Source: an uncultured Lachnospiraceae bacterium (GTDB lineage Bacteria > Bacillota > Clostridia > Lachnospirales > Lachnospiraceae). From it: a stretch of DNA of 64,000 bases. Below the pieces are notes generated by a model. It ran no database searches, was not told where the DNA came from, and saw only the letters and a program-made list of their open reading frames with translations. Numbering within the stretch: the first letter of the stretch is position 1; every line of letters begins with the position of its first letter. Positions 1-6,949 of the stretch are shown piece by piece. The DNA lies in the NCBI GenBank assembly GCA_947626365.1, contig CANQRW010000001.1, positions 62,001 to 126,000 of the forward strand, read 5' to 3'. Position numbers and translations under genes: made by a program.

Positions 1-974
1 CACTGGAACAGATGGGAATCGAGATCTTATCCGGCGCCGATTATGAGGCGGGCATCTGGAACTGGCTGAGGGATCACGGAAAGGATATTGCCATCGCTTA
101 CCTGAACCGGCCCCATATTGCCATTAAGTATGTAGATTTCCTGAAAGAAAATACCAGCTGCAGGATTATCTATTATGGCCATGACCTGCATTATCTGAGG
201 GAAGGCAGAGAGTATATGCTGACAAAGGATGAGGAGCGTCTGAAATCGGCTGAGTACTGGAAGGCGATTGAGATGTCCCTGTTCTACAAGGCGGATATGT
301 CCTATTATCCCTCCTATGTAGAGCGGGAAGCCGTGAAATCAGAGGATGAGAACATCCCGGTGAAGGATATTGTAGCCTATGTTTACGATCAGTTCCGTGA
401 TGATATTCCGGAGGATTTTGAGAAGCGGGAAGGCCTGTTGTTTGTAGGAGGCTTTGCCCATCCGCCTAATGGAGACGCGGTTGTCTGGTTTGCCCGCGAG
501 GTGTATCCGCTGATCCGCGGAAATATGGAAGCGGCAGGTCAGACGCCGCCGGACTTCTATGTGGTCGGTTCCCGGGTGACGGAGGAGATCAAAGCCCTGG
601 AACAGCCGGGCAGCGGCATCGTCATCAAAGGCTTTGTCAGCGAGGAAGAGCTGACAGAACTGTATGACAGGACCCGGATGGTGGTGGTTCCTCTTCGCTA
701 CGGCGCCGGGGTGAAGGGCAAGGTGGTGGAGGCCCTCTATCACGGAGCGGCGGTTGTGACTACTACTGTGGGAGCCGAGGGAATTCCTCAGGCGGAGGAG
801 GTCATGGCAATCGCCGATCAGCCCGAGGCGTTCGCCCAGGCGGTCTGCGCGCTGTATACCAGTCCGGAGGCATGTCAGGCTTTAAGCCGCCGGGCCCAGG
901 AATATATACGTGAAAAATACAGTATGGAGGCGGCCTGGAAAGTGATTGAGGAAGATTTCGAAATCCAGGCGTAG
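1..974 (+). CDS. Glycosyltransferase, GT4-like C-terminal part (5' end outside window)
   Basis: This is probably a sugar transferase acting in surface-glycan assembly. The reading frame stays open to the left edge: the three codons before the first ATG at 12 encode Leu-Glu-Gln and fit a coding sequence, so the true start lies upstream. The visible part contains a Rossmann-like C-terminal half typical of GT4 enzymes, with FVGGF, then VVGSR and GFVSEEEL, followed by a basic/acidic donor-site stretch (VPLRYGAGVKGKVVEAL) where GT4 enzymes bind the nucleotide-sugar phosphates. The tail (SMEAAWKVIEEDF) is a common ending of this group. The next gene starts 25 bp downstream and looks co-transcribed. 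The donor and acceptor cannot be told from the sequence. Confidence 0.8.
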   Translation, partial: LEQMGIEILSGADYEAGIWNWLRDHGKDIAIAYLNRPHIAIKYVDFLKENTSCRIIYYGHDLHYLREGREYMLTKDEERLKSAEYWKAIEMSLFYKADMSYYPSYVEREAVKSEDENIPVKDIVAYVYDQFRDDIPEDFEKREGLLFVGGFAHPPNGDAVVWFAREVYPLIRGNMEAAGQTPPDFYVVGSRVTEEIKALEQPGSGIVIKGFVSEEELTELYDRTRMVVVPLRYGAGVKGKVVEALYHGAAVVTTTVGAEGIPQAEEVMAIADQPEAFAQAVCALYTSPEACQALSRRAQEYIREKYSMEAAWKVIEEDFEIQA

Positions 975-999
975 ACGGAAATATCGGAGGTTTTACAGG

Positions 1000-2088
1000 A
1001 TGAGATTTTGTAATGGAAAGAAAAAGGCGGCCCTGGTATTGGGACTGATTATAGCTATGTTGGCTGCGATAGATGCAGCCGCGGATACAGGGATGGACTC
1101 AGCGGGAGAAGTCGTTGTCTCTGTTCCGCCCGGCAGCAGCGGCCCCGTATCGGGACAGGGCCCTTCCATAAGCGACGGCCCCGGCGCTTTCCAGATGGCT
1201 GGCGGGAAGACGGGCCCCGGGGCAGGACCTTCCGCCGGGAATGGCGCGACAACGAATTCGGATGTGATGTTTGGCGGAGGTCAGCTGGCAATGCTGACCA
1301 GCCAGAGCGGCGCTCAGATGTTAAGCTGCCTGCTCCAGTCCAGGGAGGGCGGACTGATTGTGGTTGACGGAGGATGGGAAGCGGATGCGGATTATCTTCT
1401 TCAGGCTATTATTGCCAGGGGAGGTCATGTAAACGCGTGGCTTTTGACCCACCCGGATACGGATCACGCGGGAGCGCTGTATAATCTTATGACCCGGGCC
1501 AATCTGGGAGGGATTGCCGTAGATCATGTGTACTGTACGTTCGGCCCCCAGGAGTGGTATGATGCCCACACGCCGGATAATGCGGCGTTTGTTGCGGAAC
1601 TGAGAAACCGGCTGAGCCAGTGCCTGCCTCAGGGCGTTTTAGTCGATCCGGTAACGGCGGGGATGGAGATTCCGGCAGCCGGTATACGGACGGTGGTTGT
1701 AAACAACGCGGTATTCGGCGAGTCTCATACGGCAAACAGTACGGGAATCGTGTACCGCTGCGAGATGAACGGCGTGCGGATCATGTTCCTGGGAGATCTG
1801 GATTTTTCATCCGGCGAGCTGCTTCTTCAGAGGACGGCGCCGGAGGAACTGAAAGCAGATATTGTTCAGATGGCTCATCACGGACAGAGCGGAGTAGGCG
1901 AAGATGTCTATCGGGCGATCGGAGCGAAAATCTGCCTGTGGCCTACGCCTCAGTGGCTCTGGGATAATGACAATGGAGGCGGAGTGAACAGCGGTCCCTG
2001 GTGGACCCTGGAGACCCGCAAGTGGATGGACGCGCTGGGAGTGCGGCAGAATTATGTGAGTAAGGATGGAGATATCATCCTCAGATAA
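1000..2088 (+). CDS. Membrane-anchored metallo-beta-lactamase-fold hydrolase (ComEC C-terminal-domain type)
   Basis: A 362-residue protein with an N-terminal hydrophobic signal or anchor (about residues 8-28), a Gly/Pro/Ser-rich linker (about 35-85) and a metallo-beta-lactamase domain. The metal-binding signature HPDTDH lies at residues 151-156 and a second metal site MAHHGQ around 291-296; this arrangement is typical of the stand-alone ComEC/Rec2-like MBL proteins of Firmicutes. I chose ATG 1000, with a CGGAGG ribosome site at 985-990, over a longer in-frame start at 946 that would overlap the preceding gene. The substrate is unknown; related domains act on nucleic acids or phosphodiesters. 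It sits between a glycosyltransferase gene and ridA, and is probably exported and membrane-held. Confidence 0.82.
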   Translation: MRFCNGKKKAALVLGLIIAMLAAIDAAADTGMDSAGEVVVSVPPGSSGPVSGQGPSISDGPGAFQMAGGKTGPGAGPSAGNGATTNSDVMFGGGQLAMLTSQSGAQMLSCLLQSREGGLIVVDGGWEADADYLLQAIIARGGHVNAWLLTHPDTDHAGALYNLMTRANLGGIAVDHVYCTFGPQEWYDAHTPDNAAFVAELRNRLSQCLPQGVLVDPVTAGMEIPAAGIRTVVVNNAVFGESHTANSTGIVYRCEMNGVRIMFLGDLDFSSGELLLQRTAPEELKADIVQMAHHGQSGVGEDVYRAIGAKICLWPTPQWLWDNDNGGGVNSGPWWTLETRKWMDALGVRQNYVSKDGDIILR

Positions 2089-2128
2089 AAGAATTAAATA
2101 AGAAATAAAAGAAAGAAGGATATTGAAG

Positions 2129-2509
2129 ATGAAAAAAATTGTTACGAATAATGCTCCGGCAGCAATTGGTCCCTATTCCCAGGGAATGGTGCTTGGCAAT
2201 CTTGTATTTTCTTCCGGACAGATCCCGGTGGTTCCCGCTACAGGCGAGATCGCGGGAGAGACCATAGAAGAGCAGGCGGACCAGTCCTGCAGAAATGTGG
2301 CGGCGGTTCTTGAGGCGGCCGGTTCCTCTATGGAGAAGGTCGTCAAGACCACCTGTTTCCTGGCAGATATCGCGGATTTCCCCAAGTTCAACGCGGTCTA
2401 TGAGAAGTATTTTGTCAGCTGTCCGGCCCGCTCCTGCGTGGCGGTAAAGGATCTGCCCAAAGGTGTGAAGTGTGAGGTCGAAGCGCTGGCGTATCTGGAG
2501 GAGGAATAA
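2129..2509 (+). CDS. ridA: RidA family reactive intermediate/imine deaminase
   Basis: A 126-residue cytosolic protein of the YjgF/YER057c/UK114 family, which hydrolyses reactive enamine/imine intermediates released by PLP enzymes. Family hallmarks are the start KKIVTNNAPAAIGPYSQ, the GNLVFSSGQIP strand, and the C-terminal PARSCVAVKDLPKG segment containing the conserved Arg that binds the substrate carboxylate, then VEVEA-like CEVEALAYL. Length matches the family. The ATG at 2129 is preferred because AAGAAGGA (2113-2120) lies 8 nt upstream; a TTG at 2123 is possible but too close. It is the last gene of the left-edge operon and is followed by a strong terminator. Confidence 0.95.
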   Translation: MKKIVTNNAPAAIGPYSQGMVLGNLVFSSGQIPVVPATGEIAGETIEEQADQSCRNVAAVLEAAGSSMEKVVKTTCFLADIADFPKFNAVYEKYFVSCPARSCVAVKDLPKGVKCEVEALAYLEEE

Positions 2510-2517
2510 AATACTGC

Positions 2518-2549
2518 GGGGCTGCTGCAGAATGCAGCGGCCCCCTTTG
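2518..2549 (+). terminator. Rho-independent terminator after ridA
   Basis: A 12-bp GC-rich stem (GGGGCTGCTGCA pairing with TGCAGCGGCCCC, one G-U pair) closes a three-base GAA loop and runs into CCTTTGT. It ends the upstream operon and is immediately followed by the 48-bp palindromic repeat. Confidence 0.85.
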
Positions 2550-2597
2550 TATTGCGTCAGTATGCAAACAAAGCGCCAGCGACGCTTTGTTTGTATT
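2550..2597. repeat. 48-bp palindromic intergenic repeat, copy A
   Basis: The core is CAAACAAAGCG, a 7-nt spacer, then CGCTTTGTTTG; with flanking pairs the stem is about 14 bp. It begins directly after the terminator of ridA and reaches into the TAA stop codon of the convergent signal peptidase gene. An almost identical copy (46 of 48 positions) lies at 25091-25138, also directly after a hairpin terminator with a GAA loop. It may serve as a bidirectional terminator or RNA end-protecting element. Confidence 0.8.
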
Positions 2598-3237
2598 ACT
2601 GAATCTTCCCCGGTTTCGGGAAATACCGGAACAGGACTTTGGCGATGATCTCATCTTCCTGGATGTAAGTATTCACCCAGAACCGGGCGTCCAGAGAATA
2701 GTTGCGGTTGTCGCCCAGCATAAAGTAGCAGCCTTCCGGCACCTCATAGTGGAGGGGATAAGGCGTCTCCATATCCTCGGCCAGGTAAGGCTCCTCGTAG
2801 GGTTCCGCAGAACCGTTCAGGTACACATGGCCGTCGTGGATATCGACTACATCTCCCGGCAGCCCGATGACTCTCTTTACGTAGTAGACGATGGGATTGC
2901 GCTTGTCAGGGCGGCCGCAGTTGGGGCAGACCCCCTCATCCGTATCCTGGTACTGGGCATGGCAGTTTCTGCAGGTGTGCCCGAAGACGAAGATGGCCAC
3001 GTCTCCCCGGTCCGGATGTCCGAACCGGTAGGACAGGCGGGAACCGATGACCCGGTCGCCTGTCATGATGGTATTCTCCATGGATGCGCTGGGCACCCTG
3101 CTGTTGGCGATAATAAATGTATTTAAGATGAAAGCGATTACGGCGGCAGCGACCAGGATCTGAATCCAGCTGATAATCTCCGCTTTCCAGCTGAAAGGCT
3201 GTTCTTCCTGTTCTGTTTGTGGATTCACATTCTTCAT
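2596..3237 (-). CDS. lepB: Signal peptidase I with an inserted Cys4 zinc-knuckle-like loop
   Basis: A 213-residue type I signal peptidase (S26), which cleaves signal peptides on the outer face of the membrane. One membrane segment spans about residues 22-45. The catalytic serine is in VPSASMENT (Ser52) and the general base lysine in VKRVIGLPGD (Lys121); the last box is GDNRNYSLDAR. Between the second and third boxes there is an insertion with two CxxC pairs (Cys89/Cys92 and Cys104/Cys107) that looks like a zinc ribbon and that I do not know from standard signal peptidases. The gene is convergent with ridA; its stop overlaps the 48-bp palindrome. It is divergent from the DUF3810 gene. Confidence 0.93.
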   Translation of the reverse strand: MKNVNPQTEQEEQPFSWKAEIISWIQILVAAAVIAFILNTFIIANSRVPSASMENTIMTGDRVIGSRLSYRFGHPDRGDVAIFVFGHTCRNCHAQYQDTDEGVCPNCGRPDKRNPIVYYVKRVIGLPGDVVDIHDGHVYLNGSAEPYEEPYLAEDMETPYPLHYEVPEGCYFMLGDNRNYSLDARFWVNTYIQEDEIIAKVLFRYFPKPGKIQ

Positions 3238-3273
3238 ATGTTTTCATAACCTTCTTTCCTATATATCTTTATA

Positions 3274-3302
3274 AGTGTAAATGAGTTCCCGTGTTTCCGC
3301 AA
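3274..3302 (-). promoter_or_regulatory. Possible promoter of the signal peptidase gene
   Basis: On the minus strand TTGCGG (complement of 3297-3302) is followed after 17 bp by TACACT (complement of 3274-3279), about 40 nt upstream of the gene. The match is moderate. Confidence 0.4.
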
Positions 3303-3352
3303 GGGGTTTTAGAAAAAGGTAAGAAAAAATTTAAACGGCTGTCAGGTAGTTG

Positions 3353-3361
3353 TGTTATACT
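3353..3361 (+). promoter_or_regulatory. Extended -10 promoter for the DUF3810 gene
   Basis: TGTTATACT is a TGn-extended -10 box 68 bp before the DUF3810 start. No good -35 box is present at the usual distance, which is common for extended -10 promoters. Confidence 0.5.
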
Positions 3362-3429
3362 TTTATTTGGAAACAAATGAATGGAACTGATGAAACGGCC
3401 GGAAAAACAGATGGGGGATATGACGCAGG

Positions 3430-4476
3430 ATGAACAGGGAAAGCGTACGAAAGAACAGTCGGAGAAATATAGGACTGCTGGCGGCAGGACTGATCTTGCT
3501 GGGGGTTGCGGGAGCGCTTCAGGCAGCGGCCAGACTGGCTCCAGGGTTCGGGGAGTGGTATGCGGCTGCCATATATCCGGCCATTGTGGGGGTTTATGGG
3601 AGAATATGCGGGGTTTTCCCATTCTCAGTGGTAGAAATAATGCTTTATATCGGAATAATATGGCTGATATGGTACATCTTATCCCATCTGAAGCAGATCA
3701 CATCGATCGCTTCCTGCCTGATATTCCTCACAGGGCTTCTGGCTTTTCTCTATACGGCAGACTGCGGTGTCAATTATTACAGAAGGCCATTTTCCAGTTA
3801 TCTGGGATTGGAAGTCAGGGAGTCATCAGTGGATGAATTGTATGCGCTTTGTGAATATCTGACGGAGAAGGTAAATGAAACGGTGGATAACAGTTCTTAC
3901 GACCGCTCCTGGACGCTTGAAGGGCAGAAGGCTATGGGAAGGCTGGGACAGCAGTATTCCCAACTCGCCGGATATTATCCGAGACCGAAGGGCCTTCTGG
4001 TATCCCGGATTCTGTCAGTACAGCAGCTGAGCGGCGTGTACTCGCCCTTTACGGTGGAGGCGAATTTTAACCGGGAGATGACCGATTACAATATTCCTCA
4101 TACCATTTGCCATGAACTGTCCCATCTGCGGGGATTTATGCGGGAGGATGAAGCCAATTTTATCGGATATCTGGCCTGCATCGGTTCTGATCACCCGGCG
4201 TTTCAGTACAGCGGATATATGACAGGGTGGGTCTATGCGGGCAATGCCCTGGCAAGGCAGAACCGGGAACTTTACGCGCAGCTGTACAGCCGTTTAAATG
4301 AGCAGGCGGCAGCGGATCTGCAGGAAAACAATGCCTTCTGGAACCGGTTTGAGGGGAAGGTGGCGGAGGTGTCCAATCAGATGAATGACGTGTATCTGAA
4401 AGTCAACAGCCAGGAGGACGGAGTTAAGAGCTATGGCAGGATGGTGGATCTGATGCTGGCTTATTATCGGCGGTGA
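3430..4476 (+). CDS. DUF3810 family membrane protein with HExxH motif (putative zinc metallopeptidase)
   Basis: A 348-residue membrane protein. Three hydrophobic segments lie in the first third (about 14-33, 65-84 and 93-111), followed by a large soluble domain. This domain has the metallopeptidase-type signature HELSH at residues 228-232, with a downstream E-D-E-A-N-F stretch (about 239-244) that could supply the third zinc ligand, as in gluzincins. The family is annotated as DUF3810 and its substrate is unknown. It stands alone: lepB runs the other way and the glgB-like gene has its own promoter. Proteolytic function is an inference from HExxH only. Confidence 0.8.
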   Translation: MNRESVRKNSRRNIGLLAAGLILLGVAGALQAAARLAPGFGEWYAAAIYPAIVGVYGRICGVFPFSVVEIMLYIGIIWLIWYILSHLKQITSIASCLIFLTGLLAFLYTADCGVNYYRRPFSSYLGLEVRESSVDELYALCEYLTEKVNETVDNSSYDRSWTLEGQKAMGRLGQQYSQLAGYYPRPKGLLVSRILSVQQLSGVYSPFTVEANFNREMTDYNIPHTICHELSHLRGFMREDEANFIGYLACIGSDHPAFQYSGYMTGWVYAGNALARQNRELYAQLYSRLNEQAAADLQENNAFWNRFEGKVAEVSNQMNDVYLKVNSQEDGVKSYGRMVDLMLAYYRR

Positions 4477-4581
4477 CAGGGACAGGAGCAAGTTCACGGG
4501 AGTTTTATTGTCCGGAGGTGAAGTATTCTGTCGGCTGATTGAGCTTCAGCGGATAAATTGTCAGAAAAGCGAGAAATTTCG

Positions 4582-4610
4582 TTGAATTGCACAGAAATGA
4601 GTGCTATACT
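4582..4610 (+). promoter_or_regulatory. Promoter of the glgB-like gene
   Basis: TTGAAT (4582-4587), a 17-bp spacer and TATACT (4605-4610) form a good SigA-type promoter 57 bp before the chosen ATG. Confidence 0.75.
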
Positions 4611-4666
4611 GTAGTTAGTGAGGAGCGTGAACCAGGGGAGTGCCAAAAAGGCAGGGGGATACAGGT

Positions 4667-6598
4667 ATGGAAAAGCAGGTTATTTCGCCGTGGATTACGG
4701 AAGAGACGCTGAGGGCGTTTGCTGCCGGAATCTGTTATGACATTTATGACAAGCTGGGGGCGCATCCAGCGGAGAAAAACGGTGTGAGCGGCGTGCAGTT
4801 TGCAGTGTGGGCGCCGCAGGCAGCAGGCGTCAGCGTGGTGGGAGTATTTAACCGATGGGACCCGGCAGGTCATCCCATGAGAAAGCTGGGCGATTACGGT
4901 GTGTATGAACTGTTTATTCCGGGATTGAAGCAGGGAGAGCTTTACAAATTCGCGGTGAAGCAGGAGAATGGGGAGACGGTTCTCAAGGCAGACCCTTATG
5001 GAACCTGCGGGGAGGTGCGGCCCGGCAATGCGTCTGTCGTCTGGGACGTGAACGGGTACGCGTGGGGCGATGCGCAGTGGATGAAGCGCCGGGCCGAAAA
5101 CGACGTGAGGAAGGAGCCGGTTTCCATCTATGAAGTCTATCTGGGATCCTGGATGAGAAAAGAGCCGGAGTGTGATGAATCCGGAAAGCCGGTGGCCGGA
5201 AGCGAGTTCCGCAATTACAGGGAGATGGCGGAAGGGCTGGCCCGTCATGTGAAGGATATGGGGTACACCCACATAGAGCTTCTTCCGGTGATGGAGCATC
5301 CTCTGGACGCTTCCTGGGGATTTCAGACAACCGGATATTATGCCCCCACCAGCCGATACGGTACGCCGGAGGACTTCCAGTATTTTGTGGATTATATGCA
5401 CAGGCAGGGAATCGGAGTGATTCTGGACTGGGTGCCGTCCCATTTTCCGAAAGATCAGGTGGGACTGGCAGTGTTTGACGGGACCTGCGTTTATGAGCAT
5501 TTGGATTCCAGGCAGGGAGAGAATCCATCAACAGGGACCCTGCTGTTTAATTATGGGAGACCGCAGGTTTCCAACTTCCTGATCGCCAACGCGCTCTATT
5601 GGGCGGACCGGTTTCATGCGGACGGGCTGCGGGTATGCTCCATGGCTTTTATGCTGTATCTGGATTATAATAAACAGCCGGGTCAGTGGATTCCCAACCT
5701 ATACGGAGGCAACGAGAATCTGGAGGCAGTGGAATTTCTGAAACATCTGGCTTCCATATTCCACAAAAAGATTAAAGGAGCGCTTCTGATCGCGGAAGAG
5801 TCGGAAATGTGGGCCCAGGTAACGGGAGATCTGAAAAACGGGGCACTGGGATTTGATTACAAATGGAACCTGGGCTGGAACAGTGATTTCCTGGAATATA
5901 TAACCCTAAAACCCGGCCTGCGCAGCCGCCGTTATGGGCAGATGACTTACAGTATGCTGTATGCGTACAGCGAGGATTTTATTGTGGGTTTTACCCATGA
6001 TGATGTTACGAGAGAGAAAGGGTCTCTTCTTGGAAGAATGCCGGGAGAGACCGAGGATATGCGGCTCGCCAGCCTGCGGGCGGCTTACGGGTACTGGATG
6101 ACTCATCCGGGAAGAAAAATCCTTTTCATGGGCCAGGATATGGGACAGCCGGAGGGCTGGAACGAAGAGGAAAGCCTGATCTGGCGGGAAAATGATACGG
6201 GGCGGAAGGTCAGGGCCTACGTGCGGGCTTTAAACAGACTGTACCGGTCGCAGCCGGCGCTTTATGAACTGGATTCCCATCCCGACGGTTTTGAGTGGAT
6301 CGACTGCCTGAACAGCCGGGAAAATATGATTGCCTTTCTCAGAAAGAGCAGCCGCGTCGAGGAGATGCTTTTGGTGGTATGCAATTTTGGGCCGGATATC
6401 CATGAGGGTTACCGGCTGGGAGTGCCGGACGGAGGCAGATGGAAGGAAGTTCTCTGCAGCGACGATGTCTCTTTTGGGGGAGCCGGAACGGGAAATCCCC
6501 AGACGATATCTTCTGAGAAGATCGAGCGGGACGGCAGGGAATATTCCGTGGAGATCAATGTAGCGCCTTTTGGGATACACATATTCCGCAGGCAGTAA
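4667..6598 (+). CDS. glgB: 1,4-alpha-glucan branching enzyme-like protein (GH13), catalytic nucleophile replaced by Cys
   Basis: A 643-residue GlgB-like protein with an N-terminal CBM48-type domain (about residues 30-125), a GH13 barrel (about 145-530) and a C-terminal beta domain. Conserved blocks include the GYTHIELLPVMEHP strand, DWVPSHFP, FNYGRPQVSNF, AEES (Glu pair at 377-378), YKWNLGW and THDDV (444-446). However, the block that carries the nucleophile Asp in GlgB (normally L-R-V-D-A-V) reads LRVCSM here, with Cys at residue 324 (codon 5636-5638). A GAT-to-TGC change needs several substitutions, so a simple read error is unlikely. It is therefore possibly inactive or repurposed. I chose ATG 4667 with GCAGGGGGA upstream; a GTG at 4640 is also in frame. 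No other glycogen gene lies nearby. Confidence 0.88.
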   Translation: MEKQVISPWITEETLRAFAAGICYDIYDKLGAHPAEKNGVSGVQFAVWAPQAAGVSVVGVFNRWDPAGHPMRKLGDYGVYELFIPGLKQGELYKFAVKQENGETVLKADPYGTCGEVRPGNASVVWDVNGYAWGDAQWMKRRAENDVRKEPVSIYEVYLGSWMRKEPECDESGKPVAGSEFRNYREMAEGLARHVKDMGYTHIELLPVMEHPLDASWGFQTTGYYAPTSRYGTPEDFQYFVDYMHRQGIGVILDWVPSHFPKDQVGLAVFDGTCVYEHLDSRQGENPSTGTLLFNYGRPQVSNFLIANALYWADRFHADGLRVCSMAFMLYLDYNKQPGQWIPNLYGGNENLEAVEFLKHLASIFHKKIKGALLIAEESEMWAQVTGDLKNGALGFDYKWNLGWNSDFLEYITLKPGLRSRRYGQMTYSMLYAYSEDFIVGFTHDDVTREKGSLLGRMPGETEDMRLASLRAAYGYWMTHPGRKILFMGQDMGQPEGWNEEESLIWRENDTGRKVRAYVRALNRLYRSQPALYELDSHPDGFEWIDCLNSRENMIAFLRKSSRVEEMLLVVCNFGPDIHEGYRLGVPDGGRWKEVLCSDDVSFGGAGTGNPQTISSEKIERDGREYSVEINVAPFGIHIFRRQ

Positions 6599-6637
6599 GT
6601 CTTAAGGCCGGAAACGGCTTTGGAGCGGTAAAGTTTG

Positions 6638-6671
6638 AGCAGGCCATCGAAAGAAGGCCTGCTTAATTTTT
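6638..6671 (+). terminator. Terminator after the glgB-like gene
   Basis: A perfect 8-bp stem (AGCAGGCC/GGCCTGCT) around a 10-nt loop is followed by TAATTTTT. Confidence 0.85.
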
Positions 6672-6709
6672 GGTAAAATATTAAAAAAAAAGAAACTCTC
6701 GAAATTCTA

Positions 6710-6738
6710 TTGACCGGCAGGAAAAAAAGTCTTATATT
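6710..6738 (+). promoter_or_regulatory. Strong promoter of the surface-adhesin operon
   Basis: TTGACC (6710-6715), a 17-bp A-rich spacer and TATATT (6733-6738) lie about 212 bp before the first gene, leaving a leader of about 205 nt. An A-rich stretch just upstream (6681-6691) could act as an UP element. Confidence 0.8.
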
Positions 6739-6744
6739 AATAAC

Positions 6745-6949
6745 TACAAATCTCGGCGGAGGATTCTCCGAAGCCGGATTTCTGGAATTTCTATATTCCT
6801 GAGATGGTGTTTCACCATAAGTATACCTGCGATGTTGTAAGCGACAATACGGGAGGAAGGAGTGGTGCCTTTGATTGCTGTTTTTTAGTTTTGTGGGTGG
6901 AGATCACAGGTAACAGTTTCGGAAATACAATTTCAGAAAGGATAATTCT
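6745..6949 (+). ncRNA. Structured 5' leader of the adhesin operon, type not recognised
   Basis: Together with the terminator and promoter upstream, this fills the 351-bp gap between glgB and the adhesin operon. The expected transcript has several local hairpins: CGGC-GGAG/CTCC-GCCG with a 3-nt bulge (6754-6776), GGAAT/ATTCC (6784-6799), the perfect ATGGTG/CACCAT with a TTT loop (6804-6818), and TTGT/ACAA (6835-6847). There is no clear terminator or open frame in it. I could not match it to a known riboswitch consensus; it could be a regulatory RNA or simply a stabilising 5' UTR. Confidence 0.45.

Noticed and set aside
946-999. Longer N-terminus for the metallo-beta-lactamase-fold protein
   Set aside because: It would overlap the glycosyltransferase gene by 29 bp and lacks a ribosome site, while ATG 1000 has CGGAGG at the right distance.
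2587-3126. Plus-strand open frame opposite the signal peptidase gene
   Set aside because: The minus-strand frame has all signal peptidase motifs; the plus-strand product resembles nothing.
6795-6870. Resemblance of ATGGTGTTTCACCATAA in the leader to the start of fluoride riboswitches
   Set aside because: Only the first hairpin is similar; the later conserved segment and pseudoknot partner could not be found, and no fluoride-related gene follows.
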